From contig JAMQCK010000119.1 in NCBI GenBank assembly GCA_024196135.1, forward strand, positions 1-60,070: a DNA stretch of 60,070 bases, written 5' to 3'. A model generated the notes under the pieces. It was not told the DNA's origin and made no database searches. It worked only from the letters and a program-made list of their open reading frames with translations. The position numbers were made by a program, and so were the translations under genes. This document shows positions 1 to 11,206 of the stretch, piece by piece (the stretch's first letter is position 1; each line of letters begins with the position of its first letter). Source of the DNA: Pleurotus ostreatus/Saccharomyces cerevisiae fusant (Eukaryota > Opisthokonta).

Positions 1-718
1 GACGATGATTTCGAAAGCCAGCGTGATGGGTATGTGTTGAAGTCGAGTGCCGACTCATGGCGATGACATAAGCTGTGGACTCCGTGGTCGTCGGTGGGCG
101 TGATTTGTGGCGTCGCGCCAGTCCTGCCTGTGGCGGACTTGCGGCGGGTTGTCCTCGACGTCCACGATCACCGCACTGCGTTTCCTGTCCTTCGCGACAC
201 TCCCGACGACTCACCCGATTACATCTCGGATCGGCACGCCCCGGTGATCATCGTGGAAACGCACCGCCTCCATCCATTGTCTTCCCCAACGGCCTCCGGC
301 CTACCGCCCACCGAGTTTGAGGCCCTCAGCGCTCTCCTCATCAGAGATGGATGTCACCTACCCAGGTGTTCTGAAGTTCTTGGGTATTCGACGGCCGCCA
401 AGGAAGAACGCCGTCGGTGTAATAACCGCGTTCAGGTCATGCAGCGTACCCAACGCATAGAAATTGACGCACTCTACAATCATCGATAGACGGGCCCGCG
501 CAGCGTTTTGATTGGTGCGGGGTGCAGTGCATAATCCCGCACGTCGGTTCCCAGAAGTGATGATACCGTTGGATCAAGAGAAGCAACCAGGTGCAGGGGC
601 AAGGGGACAGGCAGTGGAACCAAATTGGCTTATGAAAATGACCTGAACCTGTACATGCAGCGATTTCGTTAGTCGAGACGCATAAATATGTGACATTCTC
701 ATTCATTCACTCATACTC
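1..718. other. Left edge, no gene recognised
   Basis: Overlapping ORFs of up to about 130 codons occur on both strands, but none shows a recognisable domain, and the two plus-strand frames overlap each other. The right part is presumably the promoter of the zinc-cluster gene that starts at 719. Confidence 0.5.
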
Positions 719-2785
719 ATGGCCCGCCGAATGTCCACTTCTCCTCCCACCACTGGAAGACAGACGCCCTCGGGTTCGGGCTCGGGACTGGTGAGAGGCC
801 GCGCCTGTGGTCCTTGCAGGTATGTCCTTAGCGCCACACGTCCTCCTTTATGCTGAAAGAACCACCGCAGGAAGCGCAAGGTCGTGAGTACCTCTCCTCA
901 TCTTGGTCTGCAGTGCCTGACAGCTCGACAGCGCTGCGATGGCGAGAAGCCCGTATGTGGGCAATGCCAACGCTCCTCTCGTTCGAACGATCCATGCAAC
1001 TATGCGGATGTTGGCCCCTCGAAGACGCAGATCTTGGAGGCCACCATCTCTCGACTTCAGACCCGTATACAGGAGCTGGAAGACCCCAACCCGGAGGTGG
1101 CGCTCGTCAACCCATACGCCGCTCCTTCGTCGCCAGTGGCTGAGTCTTCTCGCTCATCCCCGTCTGTCATCGCAGCGCCAGATGTTCGCGAAGAAGTAGA
1201 GTGCTCCTCTCTTCCGGCTCATCTATAGCTAATCTGTACCCTCAGGATCTATCCCCATCGTCGGTGCAAATCCTGTGGGCGCTTCATGAAGCCTTGCTCG
1301 ATAGCTCGCTGATCGTACTCACAGACTTGCGGCCTTCCGTCCTCATGCCGAAGAATTCGGATTTTTCCTCGACTTCGGTCGCGTGCAAGACAATATCACC
1401 TCCCCTCTCACGGATCGCCCCCTCCCGATGCTTCGCAATGCCATATACCTCTGGGGCGCGCACTTCGCCGGCCAGCGTTGGGCGGAACACGAGGCTCGGT
1501 TTTCCGAATCCGCCGTCCATTCCGCGCAGTCCATATCCTTCGCGTCGCCCGGCGTACTGCTGGAGTCGATCCAGGCCAAGATCCTCCTCTCCACCTATTT
1601 CTTCCGCCAGAACCGCTGCCTCGAAGCCATCTCGTTTCTCGCGGCTGCGACCGGCATGTCGCTCGCTATGGGCCTCCACAAGGACAGTCAAGGTGCCTCG
1701 CCGACCGCAGGATTTCTCTCGCAATCGTTCAAGTTGCCACCAGCGTTGGACTTCATCGAGGAAGGCGAGCGGATTCGAGGATTCTGGACCGTCTTTATGC
1801 AGTGCAACGCGATTTCCGTCATCGGCGAGTTCGTGTCGCCTATGGCTGCCGACAATGGGCTACAAGTCGACGTGCCCTGGCCGTTGGAAAGCGCCGCGTA
1901 TGCTGAGGTGCGTCCATCTTTACACGAACTGCTCTCAGACGCTGATAATCTTGCAGCCTACTTTTATTTTCATGGCGAATCCTGGTCAAACGCTGCGCAA
2001 CTTCCGGCCGGCTCTCCTCGAACGCGGCCTGAGAGAATATACGCCTATGGCGCTTGTGGCGCAGGCGTCCTTCCTCTACGAGCGTGCCGCGAGCCTTGCT
2101 ACGCAGTATCGTCCCAGTACGTCTTCTCCTTCGCTTCGAAAGAGAGACCGCCGGATTGATTTCAAGCCAAGATATGACCGCAGAAGACACAGAAACATAC
2201 GCGTCGACATTCTCCACCCACGACTACTTCCTCGAGCGTTTCCGGACATCCATTCCCCGCCCGGACCGCTTCCACTCGACCGCCATCCGCGCCTATCTCA
2301 CGGCGCACTCCTTCGTGAACGCGGGCCTCATCCGCCTGCACGGCGTCTTCGCAGAGACGTCGGGGCCCTCCTGGATGAAGTGCGTGACCGCGGCGCACGC
2401 CGTCATCTCTGTCTTCGGTGCGGTCAACGTACAGACCTTGCCGCCGATGAGCCCCTTGATGGCGGTGCGTTGTCGGATTCCCTTCTCCGTGGCTATCGGA
2501 GGCTGTTCGCTGACGACTGCATAGACCGTTCTGGCGACCGTCTTTCGTGTTCTCAAGTGGACCTTGGGCCGGCTGGCGCTGGGTGCGGTGGGCATCAGTG
2601 TCAGCCCTCAGGATATCCAGACTGATTTGGACCGGTGCACGCTGCTGATGACGCTGCCGTCGTTCGCGTCGCCGCTTATGGGTGCGTTTCTTCCCTCGTC
2701 CTCATGGTCAATCACTGTTCGACTCACAGCCACTATAGAGGCCCAATATCAGCTGGTTGTTGCAGCCGAGGGTGTTCTGTTCTAG
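719..2785 (+). CDS. Zn2Cys6 transcription factor with fungal-specific TF domain
   Basis: Probable nuclear DNA-binding regulator. The model starts at 719 (MARRMSTSPP) and joins exons 719-819, 871-883 and 932 onward. This rebuilds the zinc cluster ACGPCRKRKVRCDGEKPVC followed by GQC and a last Cys nine residues later (C-x2-C-x6-C-x6-C-x2-C-x9-C). A short coiled-coil dimerisation stretch follows (TQILEATISRLQTRIQELED). The middle-homology region is spread over three frames joined by introns: HAEEFGFFLDFGRVQDNI, then AIYLWGAHFAGQ, LLSTYFFRQNRCLEAISF, FWTVFMQCNAISVIGEF, ALVAQASFLYERAASLATQY, AYLTAHSFVNAGLIRLHGVF. Introns near 1260-1340, 1909-1955, 2114-2160, 2465-2523 and 2683-2740 restore one frame, ending at EAQYQLVVAAEGVLF and a stop at 2785. 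The cluster is certain; the splice sites around 1190-1340 are the weakest part. No target pathway can be named from context. Confidence 0.85.
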
Positions 2786-3861
2786 GGCTGGATCCCTATG
2801 CATACTCGTGGACGGTTTCTCGGGAGTTGTAACGGACGCGTTTCGAGTCGTCTTGGATGCTGCTGGCTTGCTTCCTTGACTTCTCCACGGACACCTTCTC
2901 TATTACATCGCGTCTGATACGGACACTGCGATACGACATGTAGCTGGACTCACCCGTCGCCAAATCATTTCTGGACCTTGTATTATACCCTTTCCCTTGC
3001 TTGACCGATAGAAAATCAACTCTCACGACAATGCCGACAGGTGGCAATCCTGACCGTATCCGACCCATCGGACTTATTTCTTCTGCTTCATCGTCCGCGG
3101 CGGCTCCCGATCCACGAATTGTCGCTGAGTTGCAGATCCCGAACATTGATCCTGCGGGGATGCCTGATCGAATGCCAATCACTCCTTACCCCATAAAGCA
3201 CACCATCGAATCGGTACCCATTGATTTGCACTTTCGGCTTCTCACGCTCCTCCGCGATCCGATCTTCCTCGTCGGCCGCCGCGAAGTGTGATGTCCCCGT
3301 TTGAGAAAACGCTTGTGAAAGAAGGTTCCGACTTTTTCAGAACTTCTTCCTGGAGACATGGAGGCGGCGGCCGAGTCGCTTGTAGGTCGGAACTTTAGAT
3401 GCGGACGGAGGATTGACCATGCCGACTCTCTTGATATACTGTACTGTGTCCGCGTATGAGGGCTCCGTCGTGCTTGCATCTGCTATTGATCACCGAGCAC
3501 AGCCAGGCAGCATCTGCCCGCAAGGATGCTCCTTCGGCGTCGGTGCGACCGGTTTGTCGAGAGCTCGTCCTGCACCATTCGTCGGAAACGGGTGGGTTAA
3601 ACAGATACAATAGCGGGTAGACAGCTACCGCGGCGTAAGCTGCTTGTGTTTGGGGCTTCCCGGGCAGGCTATGCGATCTCGATTACAATCGAATGTGTTA
3701 CCGTGTAGCCTAAGTTTCCGACCGCCTGTGCAAGGTTACGGACAGGCAGGTCCGTAGCTGCTCCAACAATTAGCGACACGAATAATCCTGAGAAGAAAAG
3801 CTGAGATGTAGGCACCAGAATATATCTGTAGATTCGAATCATGAGTCGTCGCGACTACTTA
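2786..3861. other. Intergenic region, no recognised gene
   Basis: A plus ORF with an ATG at 3030 (in a frame open from 3001 to 3291) overlaps a minus frame at 2796-3182 in antiphase. Neither shows a domain, and both look like open-frame chance in GC-rich DNA. Nothing else was seen. Confidence 0.4.
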
Positions 3862-3943
3862 CAGCAATCGTCAGGCTCGTAGTCACCTATCCGCTCGTGG
3901 AGCGGTGCTGATCTTTGTTTAGTTGAAGCGCGTACAAACAAAG
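3862..3943 (+). repeat. Left terminal inverted repeat of the MITE-like element
   Basis: Pairs with 4112-4193 on the opposite strand at about 94 percent identity by eye. It carries the shared internal stretch GTGGAGCGGTGCTGATCTTT. Confidence 0.8.
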
Positions 3944-4111
3944 GTGATAGCGCGCGGCGCGGGCGTGTATGGTGAGGCGTAGGTAACTCCATTTCCTGGT
4001 CGTCCTTCCACTGCTGTCGGGCGTCGCAGAAAGGTGATCGCGTGGCGATTGGTCCCCTTGCCGGTTGGAAGGGCAGAAGTGCAGCGGTCCCGCCTGCTCA
4101 GTGCCCACCTC

Positions 4112-4193
4112 ATTTGTTTGCACGCGCTCCAACTAAACAAAGATCAGCACCGCTCCACGAGCGATTAGGTGACTACGAGCCTGACGATTGCTG
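4112..4193 (-). repeat. Right terminal inverted repeat of the MITE-like element
   Basis: Reverse complement of 3862-3943 apart from a few substitutions. It ends ...GATTGCTG followed by TA. Confidence 0.8.
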
Positions 4194-4296
4194 TATCTGG
4201 CAGCGTATTTACGTCGAAGTTGAACTTCTACACGTGACGGCACGTGAGACGCCAGAACGCGGGACACGTGCCAGTGTGCGCTTGTACGCGGCCTTG

Positions 4297-6693
4297 ATGT
4301 CGCCTCCATCACGGCGGTCGCGCAAGCCCAAGAGGCGTTTCTCCCTGTCCTCAACGACCACATCATCATTTCCCAGCAACAAATACTCGTCTTTGGGACC
4401 CAGCTTTGCTCGCAGGCGGAGCAGCAACAAGACCTCCGCGACTTCCCCCGAGCTTGGCGCGAACCATGACCATGACCACGGACACGACGAAACGCATGAC
4501 TTCGGTCCGTATGAACAGGAATACAGTATGAATAGCGGCTATTCCGAACGCCACGACACGAGCGACGTGTTCCCCCACGTAGGCGATGGTCTAGAGACTT
4601 CGGAGCGGCACTTCTTCCGCGGCCGCGGACGAGATCAGCGACCGCTGGTGTACTCCTCGCTGCCGCCCACACCGATCCCCGCGACGAGTCCAGTAGGGCC
4701 AGAGTCGCCGGGTGATATACCCATGTCGCCGTCCTACTCTATGCTGCCGCATGAGTCGAGCGCGCCGTTCTCGATCTGGGATTACCTGCGCGAGGAACTG
4801 CTCGCGACGGACTTCGATTCGCATCAGGAGATGAAGTGGGAGCGAGTGAGCAACTTCCTGAGCATACCCATTGCGATCGAGAAGGTGGGTCGTGCTACTC
4901 CTTTCATTGTATTGATCGCTGACGCTGCGAGCAGCTCCTTGGCTTCGGGTTCATATTATGCTTTGATTCCTTCCTGTACACGTTTACCATCCTGCCTATA
5001 CGCGCGACCCTCGCCTTCTTCCGCCTATGCTCGAACATGTTTTCGTTCAAAGCGCCGCCACTCCCTCCCTCTCAAAAGGCTGACCTCTTGCGTGCCACGT
5101 TGCTGCTGTCGTCGATCGCTATATTGACGCCGTTAACGGATGCCAGCAAAATATATCATTCAATTCGAGGTCAGGATACGATCAAGCTGTATGTTATCTT
5201 CAATGCGCTTGAGGTGCGCATTCATCTTGCTGTCGTTCAGAACCCTCGCCAACAACTTGTCAGATAGCCGACCGACTGTGCGCTTCCATAGGGCAGGACA
5301 TACTCGATTGCCTCTTCTCGAGATCTACACTGGAACCCTTATCACATAGGGTGCCAGTCACAGTGCATACCTTCCGCCCGATGATGTACTTCGTCCTGGC
5401 GCTTGCGTACAATGGTGCGTAGCGCGCTCGCCTCGCATTTGCATGCACCTTAACGAAGATCTTCAGTCATGCACACCCTCGTCATGGTCTACCAGATGAT
5501 CTCCCTCAACGTCGCCGTCAACTCGTACGACCATGCGCTCTTGACGCTGCTTCTGTCGAATCAGTTCGTCGAGATCAAGGGGTCGGTGTTCAAGAAGTTC
5601 GAGAAGGACAATCTCTTCCAGATCACCTGCGCCGACATCGTGGAGCGCTTCACGCTGGCGCTGATGCTTGTGGTCGTCGCGTTTAGGAACCTGATCGAGC
5701 TGAGTGGCACGGAGTTCGACTTCTCGCAAGGCTTTGTGCTGCCAAAGAGCTTTGGGTGGTTCCGCGGCAACAACGTCCTGTGGACCATATCCTACGTATG
5801 TGCGTTCAATTTGGAGTCGAGGAGAGGGCGTTGCTGACTTTGACTGTAGCCCGTATTGACCGTGCTTGCGTCCGAAATGGTCGTTGACTGGCTGAAGCAC
5901 GCGTTCATCACGAAGTTCAACCACATCCGGCCGTCAGTTTACGAGCGGTACGCGGATGTGCTGTGTAGGGATCTGGCATGCGGAAGTGCGATTGGTAGAC
6001 GTGCTCGCAAGGTATGCATCTTCAGCTCATCTTCTACTGTACGCTGAATCCTTGCAGCATACCTACGTTGACCAGGCGCCTCTAGTCGCTCGCAGACTCG
6101 GCTTCTCGTCTTTGCCCTTAGCGGTCCTCGCCGTGCTCATCGGCTCGCAGTCGTTGACCTTGTTATTCTCCCTGCATGCTGAGAGCGTCTCGCCATCGTG
6201 GACGGATGCGGAAGTCACGGCCATCGAGCTTGCGCACTTCCTCAAGCTGGCCGCGATTGGAGTGTTGCTCTGGGTCTGGTTAGTCGTGCGCTTCGTGCAG
6301 GGGACCTTCGCTAACGCAAACCACCACCAGCTTCGTCGTCGTGAAGATCATCATTGGTGTCAACCTCATCAGCTATGCGACGCGTCGACATGCGGGCGTC
6401 GAGGAGCGAGAGAAGGCCGATGTGATCAATGACTTCGGTCGCGACCCGATAGGAGAGGGGAAGGAGGAACAGGTACGCCACGTCGTGACTGAAGCGGACA
6501 CGTCTGACTCTGCCAGCGCTACAACCGCGAGCTCAAGGACATCCTTGACGACTCGCGCGACGATGTACCACCCGTTCCCGAGATGGGTGAACGACCGCCA
6601 GGTGCGGCGCCGACTGCGGGTGGGAAGGGCAAGCGGTCTCGCGTGAAGCTCGAGGATCTGACTCGGTTTACGATGGTGAAAAGGATCTGGTGA
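4297..6693 (+). CDS. TAPT1 / Emp65 family ER membrane protein
   Basis: Eukaryotic multi-pass membrane protein of the TAPT1 family (yeast Emp65, which works with Slp1 in protecting folding of soluble ER proteins). The start at 4297 gives MSPPSRRSRKPKRRF and a disordered basic/Ser-rich N-terminus of about 150 residues. The family core follows: YLREELLATDFDSHQEMKWE, VSNFLSIPIAIEK, FILCFDSFLYTFTILPIRAT, the KIYHSIRGQDTIKLYVIFN motif, VMHTLVMVYQMISLNVAVNS, FVEIKGSVFKKFEKDNLFQI, CADIVERF, and the C-terminal YVDQAPLVARRLGF. About seven short introns (first one 4885-4934) keep the frame. The end is LTRFTMVKRIW and TGA at 6691. The product is roughly 670-680 aa, normal for the family. The MITE-like element sits directly in its promoter/5' UTR. 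Confidence 0.92.
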
Positions 6694-7109
6694 TATCCCC
6701 CGCGGATCTCTGTACTATAGTAATTGGACGCTCTGCAACTCGCATTCATCTGGTTTATAGGCTGTGAATTGTTTGCTCGTTTGTCGTTGCACGGTCCGAT
6801 GCTCCGAGCGCCCGAAATGAAACAATTCGGACTTTGCCGAGTTCAACACCGCGACGTTGCTGGGTTTTGTCCTGGTTCATTCCTGCCATCATTGTGCACT
6901 GTCGAATTCAGCGCGCATACAGCCCGCAGGATGCCCTCTGCTTTGACTTGACGTCTCCTGTGCTGTTATCCTGTATAAAGCACCATCGCCTTATTTTGGA
7001 AGCGCAGCTGGACTAGAATTGCTGCCTACTGCGCTCGTCCGAGAAACCGGCCGGGGCTGTGTTGAAGGGCGCAAAAGCGCAGCTGCCATTCTATCTCCTG
7101 CTCACCTTC
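6694..7109. other. Intergenic region, no recognised gene
   Basis: 3' UTR of the TAPT1-family gene plus the upstream region of the next gene. No domain-bearing ORF was seen. Confidence 0.5.
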
Positions 7110-8605
7110 ATGTCTACTCTCACTCGCCTACGGACGCGCCTTCGGCTCTTGCTCGCTCGGACAGCTACCTTGTGCGCCAATGCACCAACGGCAGCACAGA
7201 GTTTCGCTCTGCGTATTGCGACACTCGTCGTAACCGTGGCTGCATTCGTAGCAGTCATATCTGCACCCCTGATCTCCTTGAGCAAGTCACGTCGCGTGCG
7301 ATACATCAGTCTCTCGTTTTCTATCTTTATCTTCGTGTTGTACGGCCTGTACACCTACGACTGGCCCCCATACGCGCTATACTCTACGCTCGAGCGCCAG
7401 GAGGTAGCGCACTCGCGGGCGCTACTGCAGAAGGAACGCGGTCCGCAGCGATTTGTACTCTTCAAACAACTTCAGGGCGCGGGCTTCAATAACCAGGTAA
7501 ATTCCCTCACGGATGTATTGCCCGGTCGTTAGCTCACCTTCGTCGAACACTAGGTGCAGGAAATCCTGCTATATCACCATCTCGCGCTGGAGACTCGGCG
7601 GACATATGTCTATCAGCCATTCGTCTGGCGGAAGCGGGGCGAGCACTCCTACGTCCCTCTGTCCGCCTTTCTCTCGGGCGTGACTGCAGACACGGTCAGC
7701 AGTACCGTGTATGACGAGGTCTGCCCGGAAGCGGAGCGCACGCACATCACGATAAATTCGGAGAGCGACCGGACCCGCTGGACGGAAGCGAAGGCGGAGA
7801 TTGAGATGCATACGGCACGGTGCTTAGTTGTGGACAATAAGATATTGTCGTGGAAGTGAGTGGCTTGGAGGAATTACCAGTGCACAAGGGCTGACTGGAT
7901 CAAAGCTTTCTTGCTTCTCCGGGGCTTCATGTCGTGTGGCCGACCTATCAGACCTACCTGAAGGAGTACTTTGCTTGGTCGGACGGCGTTAGCGTTGCCA
8001 TTGCACGCACGCAGGCCAACCTCGACCTACGGTCGCCAACAAATCCAGAAGGGGAAGCCTACATGGCCATACATCTTCGCAGAGGTGACTTCGAGACGCA
8101 TTGCAGCTACCTCGCAAAAGATTACACCGGATTCACCACCTGGGCTACCCTCCCCGAACTCTATCACTCGGTATACTCACCACCACTTTCCACCGGGAAC
8201 GCGTCTTCCGTCATGGAACACTGTTATCCTTCCCTCCGACGCATCCTCGACCTCATCGACATGCACGCGCGAAGTCGCACGCTGCGCGTCCTGCACATAC
8301 TGCACGACGGCGCGTGGGACCACCCGCTCGTGAAGTTGCAGCTGGCCAAGCTCGAGGCCGCCGTGCTGAGCGACGTGCACGCACGCGCCGCCGGCTGGCC
8401 GGGCGGACCCATGCGCCGCGTCACCCACTCGGGGACACTTGGCTTGGAGAAGGGAGAAGGCGACTACGCCGTCGCCGTCGACGTCGAGCTTGCGCGGCGC
8501 GCAAATGTCTTCATTGGCAACGGGTACTCCAGCTTGAGCGCGCAAATTGCGGCACTGCGATTGGGCGCGGACGGGGGACGCACGAGGGATGTTATGTTCG
8601 TGTAG
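7110..8605 (+). CDS. O-fucosyltransferase-like type II membrane protein
   Basis: Probable Golgi/ER glycosyltransferase of the GDP-fucose protein O-fucosyltransferase-like group common in basidiomycetes. Exons 7110-7496, 7554-7855 and 7906-8605 splice into 462 codons with no remainder. The N-terminal part is basic, then has two hydrophobic stretches (FALRIATLVVTVAAFVAVIS and YISLSFSIFIFVLYGLY), consistent with a membrane anchor. The luminal part carries FVLFKQLQGAGFNNQVQEIL, which matches the GxGFNNQ donor-binding start of the family. Further on are the arginine-rich HLRRGD motif (AIHLRRGDFETHCSYLAKDY) and the C-terminal FIGNGYSSLSAQIAALR, the usual late N-x-x-S motif. ATG 7110 was chosen because the frame upstream lacks another ATG. 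The acceptor protein is unknown. Confidence 0.75.
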
Positions 8606-8914
8606 GGTTCGATGCGTGGCTAGGAATACAACAGCTCGCGGACTGTATATGTACGGGGCGGCGGCATGTACACGTATAACTAGGAGGGCCTATCGATATC
8701 GTTAACTTCAATGGTACAGGTCAAGGTCTTCGGAGGCTCGAGGGAAGGGTGACTAGCGGAAGACGGTGCTTTGGGAGTTCTATATCGTGGCACCCACAAG
8801 CGAAGGGGCTTTCCCTTTGTCATTGTGTTTTCGGACAGATCTGCAGGTGGATCTGGAGATCTGACCTGTGAACGGCACAAGATTAGCATGGTCGATTGGC
8901 CGAACTACCGAGGT
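8606..8914. other. Intergenic region between convergent genes
   Basis: Holds only the expected 3' UTRs of the fucosyltransferase-like gene (+) and the CAP59-like gene (-). No gene recognised. Confidence 0.5.
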
Positions 8915-10769
8915 GCACTTACTCGGCGGTTTACAAAGGGACCCAACACAGCGGTGTCTTCCTGGATCTAAATCTTCTTCCGAACCGGCCTCTTACATTA
9001 CAAAGCGAGCGTCGTTGGCATCCAATGGGGTATAGACAGTCGGTAACCTCGTGCTACCACCACTGCGGGGATATCAGTGTGTACTCTGGTGCCATAAGAT
9101 GAAAGGAGCGTACGGGTTGGCATTCGCCCCCGTCCCACGTCCAGATGTTGTTGGCGTCGCCGATGATCATCCGCGCGTTCTCCATCCCAGCGCCCTCCTC
9201 GACGCGCTCGATGAACCACTTTACCAGCCAGTGTCGGGTAACGTATTTGTACCATACGAAGAAGTTCCAGTCGTAGCTGGTGATCACACGCGGGTTGAGG
9301 TAGATCCCGGTGAGGTCGAATTGGCGGCGGAGGTCGTAGGGGAGGTTGAAGGACTCGGAGGAGAAGCATTCGTTGGGGGAGGAGTGGCGGAAGCGGAGGG
9401 GCAGCGTGCCGGCGGGAGACAGGTCGGGCGGTTGTGGGTAGGCAGGATGGCTCTCGGGTAATGGGTGGGAAAGAGGCTCCGTGGACAGGCTGTTTGGTCT
9501 TCGGAGGTGGATTGGAAGGAAAGGGTCTGCTCGGATCGACACAATGCCATTCCAGCAAGTGAAGACTGGCGCTGACTCGTCCCTCTTGATGGCGCTCATA
9601 CCTTCCTCGTCAGCAAGATACGGCCATAAAGATGACGGTATTCTCCCTAGGCTGTCGCGCACAACCCACGCGTCATATAGTCTGCGCAAGCATTAGAGTG
9701 GGTCAGGTATGCCGCGACCGCACGCACCCCCAGAAGGATAGATCCACAGCGCACGCCATGTCATAGTCTCCGTCACGAGTCTTCAAAAGATCGAGCATGG
9801 ACTCGGCCTTGATGAAGACGTCGTTGCTGAATAGCACCCGCTCGAATCCGCCGCGCTCGACCAGAGGTTCTAGCGCGAGGTTTCGCACGGCGGCCAAATA
9901 CTGTATGCGAGCGGGGGAAGTGTCCATGGTGGACGGGCGGGATATTGACTTGTCGTTCACAAGGATGCGCTTCTCGACGTGCAAGTCCGATAGAGCGGCA
10001 TCGAATTGGCGCAACAAGTCGGGGGAGTTGTCGGTGCTGTGGGACTCCACGATGGACACGTAGACGTTGTCCTGTGAATGGACTAGGTAAGCCGAAGGGA
10101 AGGGGAAGAGGAATGGCGCACGGTGCCCAGGTAATGGATGAGCTTGATGCACTGTTCGGTCCAGTAGGGGATGACCCCTGCGTTGTTGTGGAACATGGCG
10201 GCGATGTACACCTTCTCTGGAGCAGAGTCAGTCGTGAGATGGAAGGATAGATAGTGCGACGCACCACCGTTCCCATATCCCTCTGGTCGAGGGAATCTAT
10301 TCGCCAGCGCGATATCCTGCTTGAACCGGTGATCGACCGGCTGCTCGTACGTCGCCAAGAGGAACAGCCCCCACAGCGCCAAGCTACCGTAGACGCTGAG
10401 CGCGATCCAGATCCCTCGCCCCTCCCCCCTATTGATCCGCACGCGCGTCTTCGAGTAGTCCTCGTCCGTATCGTTGAGGGCTCGGTAGTGCGCTCGCCAG
10501 TGGCGCGCACTGTACATCGCATACGCTCGCTTCCCCGTCTCCCACAGCAGCGTTCCCCCCGCCATGCAGAGGCCCCAGATAGGCACTGTGACCATGCAGA
10601 GCACGAAGCGCGTGCGCGCCCTGGGCCACGCAGGCTCCCAGACGCCGTTCCCGACGTAGTCGAGCCAGTACTCATAGGCGCGGTTGTAGATGTAGCAGGC
10701 AAGCAGGACGGGGCCGAGGACGGAGAGGACGATGTGCACGCCGGCGAGGACAGCGAGCGCAGGCTTCAT
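8915..10769 (-). CDS. CAP59/CMT1-type alpha-1,3-mannosyltransferase-like protein
   Basis: Member of the cryptococcal mannosyltransferase 1 / CAP59 family, whose members are Golgi-type glycosyltransferases acting on cell-surface glycans. It starts at 10769 with a hydrophobic segment (ALAVLAGVHIVLSVLGPVLL), with more hydrophobic stretches at IWGLCMAGGTLLW and GSLALWGLFLLATYEQ. The catalytic domain follows: EKVYIAAMFHNNAGVIPYW, DNVYVSIVESHSTDNSPDLL, the glycosyltransferase-like FSNDVFIKAESMLDLL, DYDMACAVDLSFWG, LYDAWVVRD, PVFTCWNGIVSIRADPF, FNLPYDLRRQFDLTGIYLNP, FFVWYKYVTRHWLVKWFIE and WTWDGGECQP. Three early introns are clear. The 3' end is doubtful. After an intron ending near 9068 the frame reads W-W-stop (9054), while the expected tail (PTVYTPLDANDARF, DTAVLGPFVNRR) lies in the next frame, down to a stop at 8915. 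Confidence 0.85.
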
Positions 10770-11206
10770 GGACGTTCAGAGCATCAGCCGCCTCGCCCGA
10801 GTCCGCTATAATACTCGCGCGTATGTCGGATGCCGGGAAAACGCACGGAGACGGAAATAGGTTCCTTTTCTGCTGCGCGCGTGGTGGATATGTTCATCAG
10901 GAACAGGCCCTCCGTCACTGATCGTTGCCTGGAAAATGGGACCCGTGAAGCCAAGACCTTGAGCTAGACTCCAAGCCAAGGACACGGTGGCATGGGCAAG
11001 AAGATGGGCATTGCAAGGTATATACTCGAGTACACTCCTACACATTCCGACAACGTCTTCAGAGGGGTCTCCTCGGGCGACATAACTGGTGCCCCAGCTA
11101 CCGCTCCCGGCCGCCAGCGCAGTCCAATTTGCGCGCCACCGCGGCATCGATGACCTCGCCACCGACGGCTTGCGATCCGTCGCACCTCCAGCGACGACTC
11201 GCACCA
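10770..11206. other. Intergenic region, no recognised gene
   Basis: A minus frame (10806-11207) stays open for 133 codons but shows no domain. It could hold a 3' extension of the neighbouring nucleotidase; no splice that works was found. Confidence 0.35.

Larger units (their letters stand above)
3862..4193. mobile_element. MITE-like element with about 82-bp terminal inverted repeats and TA flanks
   Basis: The left end (3862-3943) begins CAGCAATCGTCAGGCTCGTA. The right end (4112-4193), read on the minus strand, begins with the same 20 bases, and the match continues for about 82 bp with roughly five differences. Each end is directly flanked by TA (3860-3861 and 4194-4195), as expected for a TA target duplication of Tc1/mariner-related elements. 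The roughly 170-bp interior has no transposase ORF. The high arm identity points to a fairly recent insertion. It lies about 100 bp upstream of the TAPT1 start codon. Only one copy is visible in this window. Confidence 0.8.

Noticed and set aside
1201..2625. 474-codon plus-strand ORF
   Set aside because: Only parts of it agree with the transcription-factor domain; the real protein switches frames at introns, so the long frame is a mix of coding and antiphase sequence.
9773..10702. 309-codon minus-strand ORF
   Set aside because: It is in another frame of the CAP59/CMT1-like gene, has Arg/Ser-rich low-complexity translation and no domain, while the other frame carries the family motifs.
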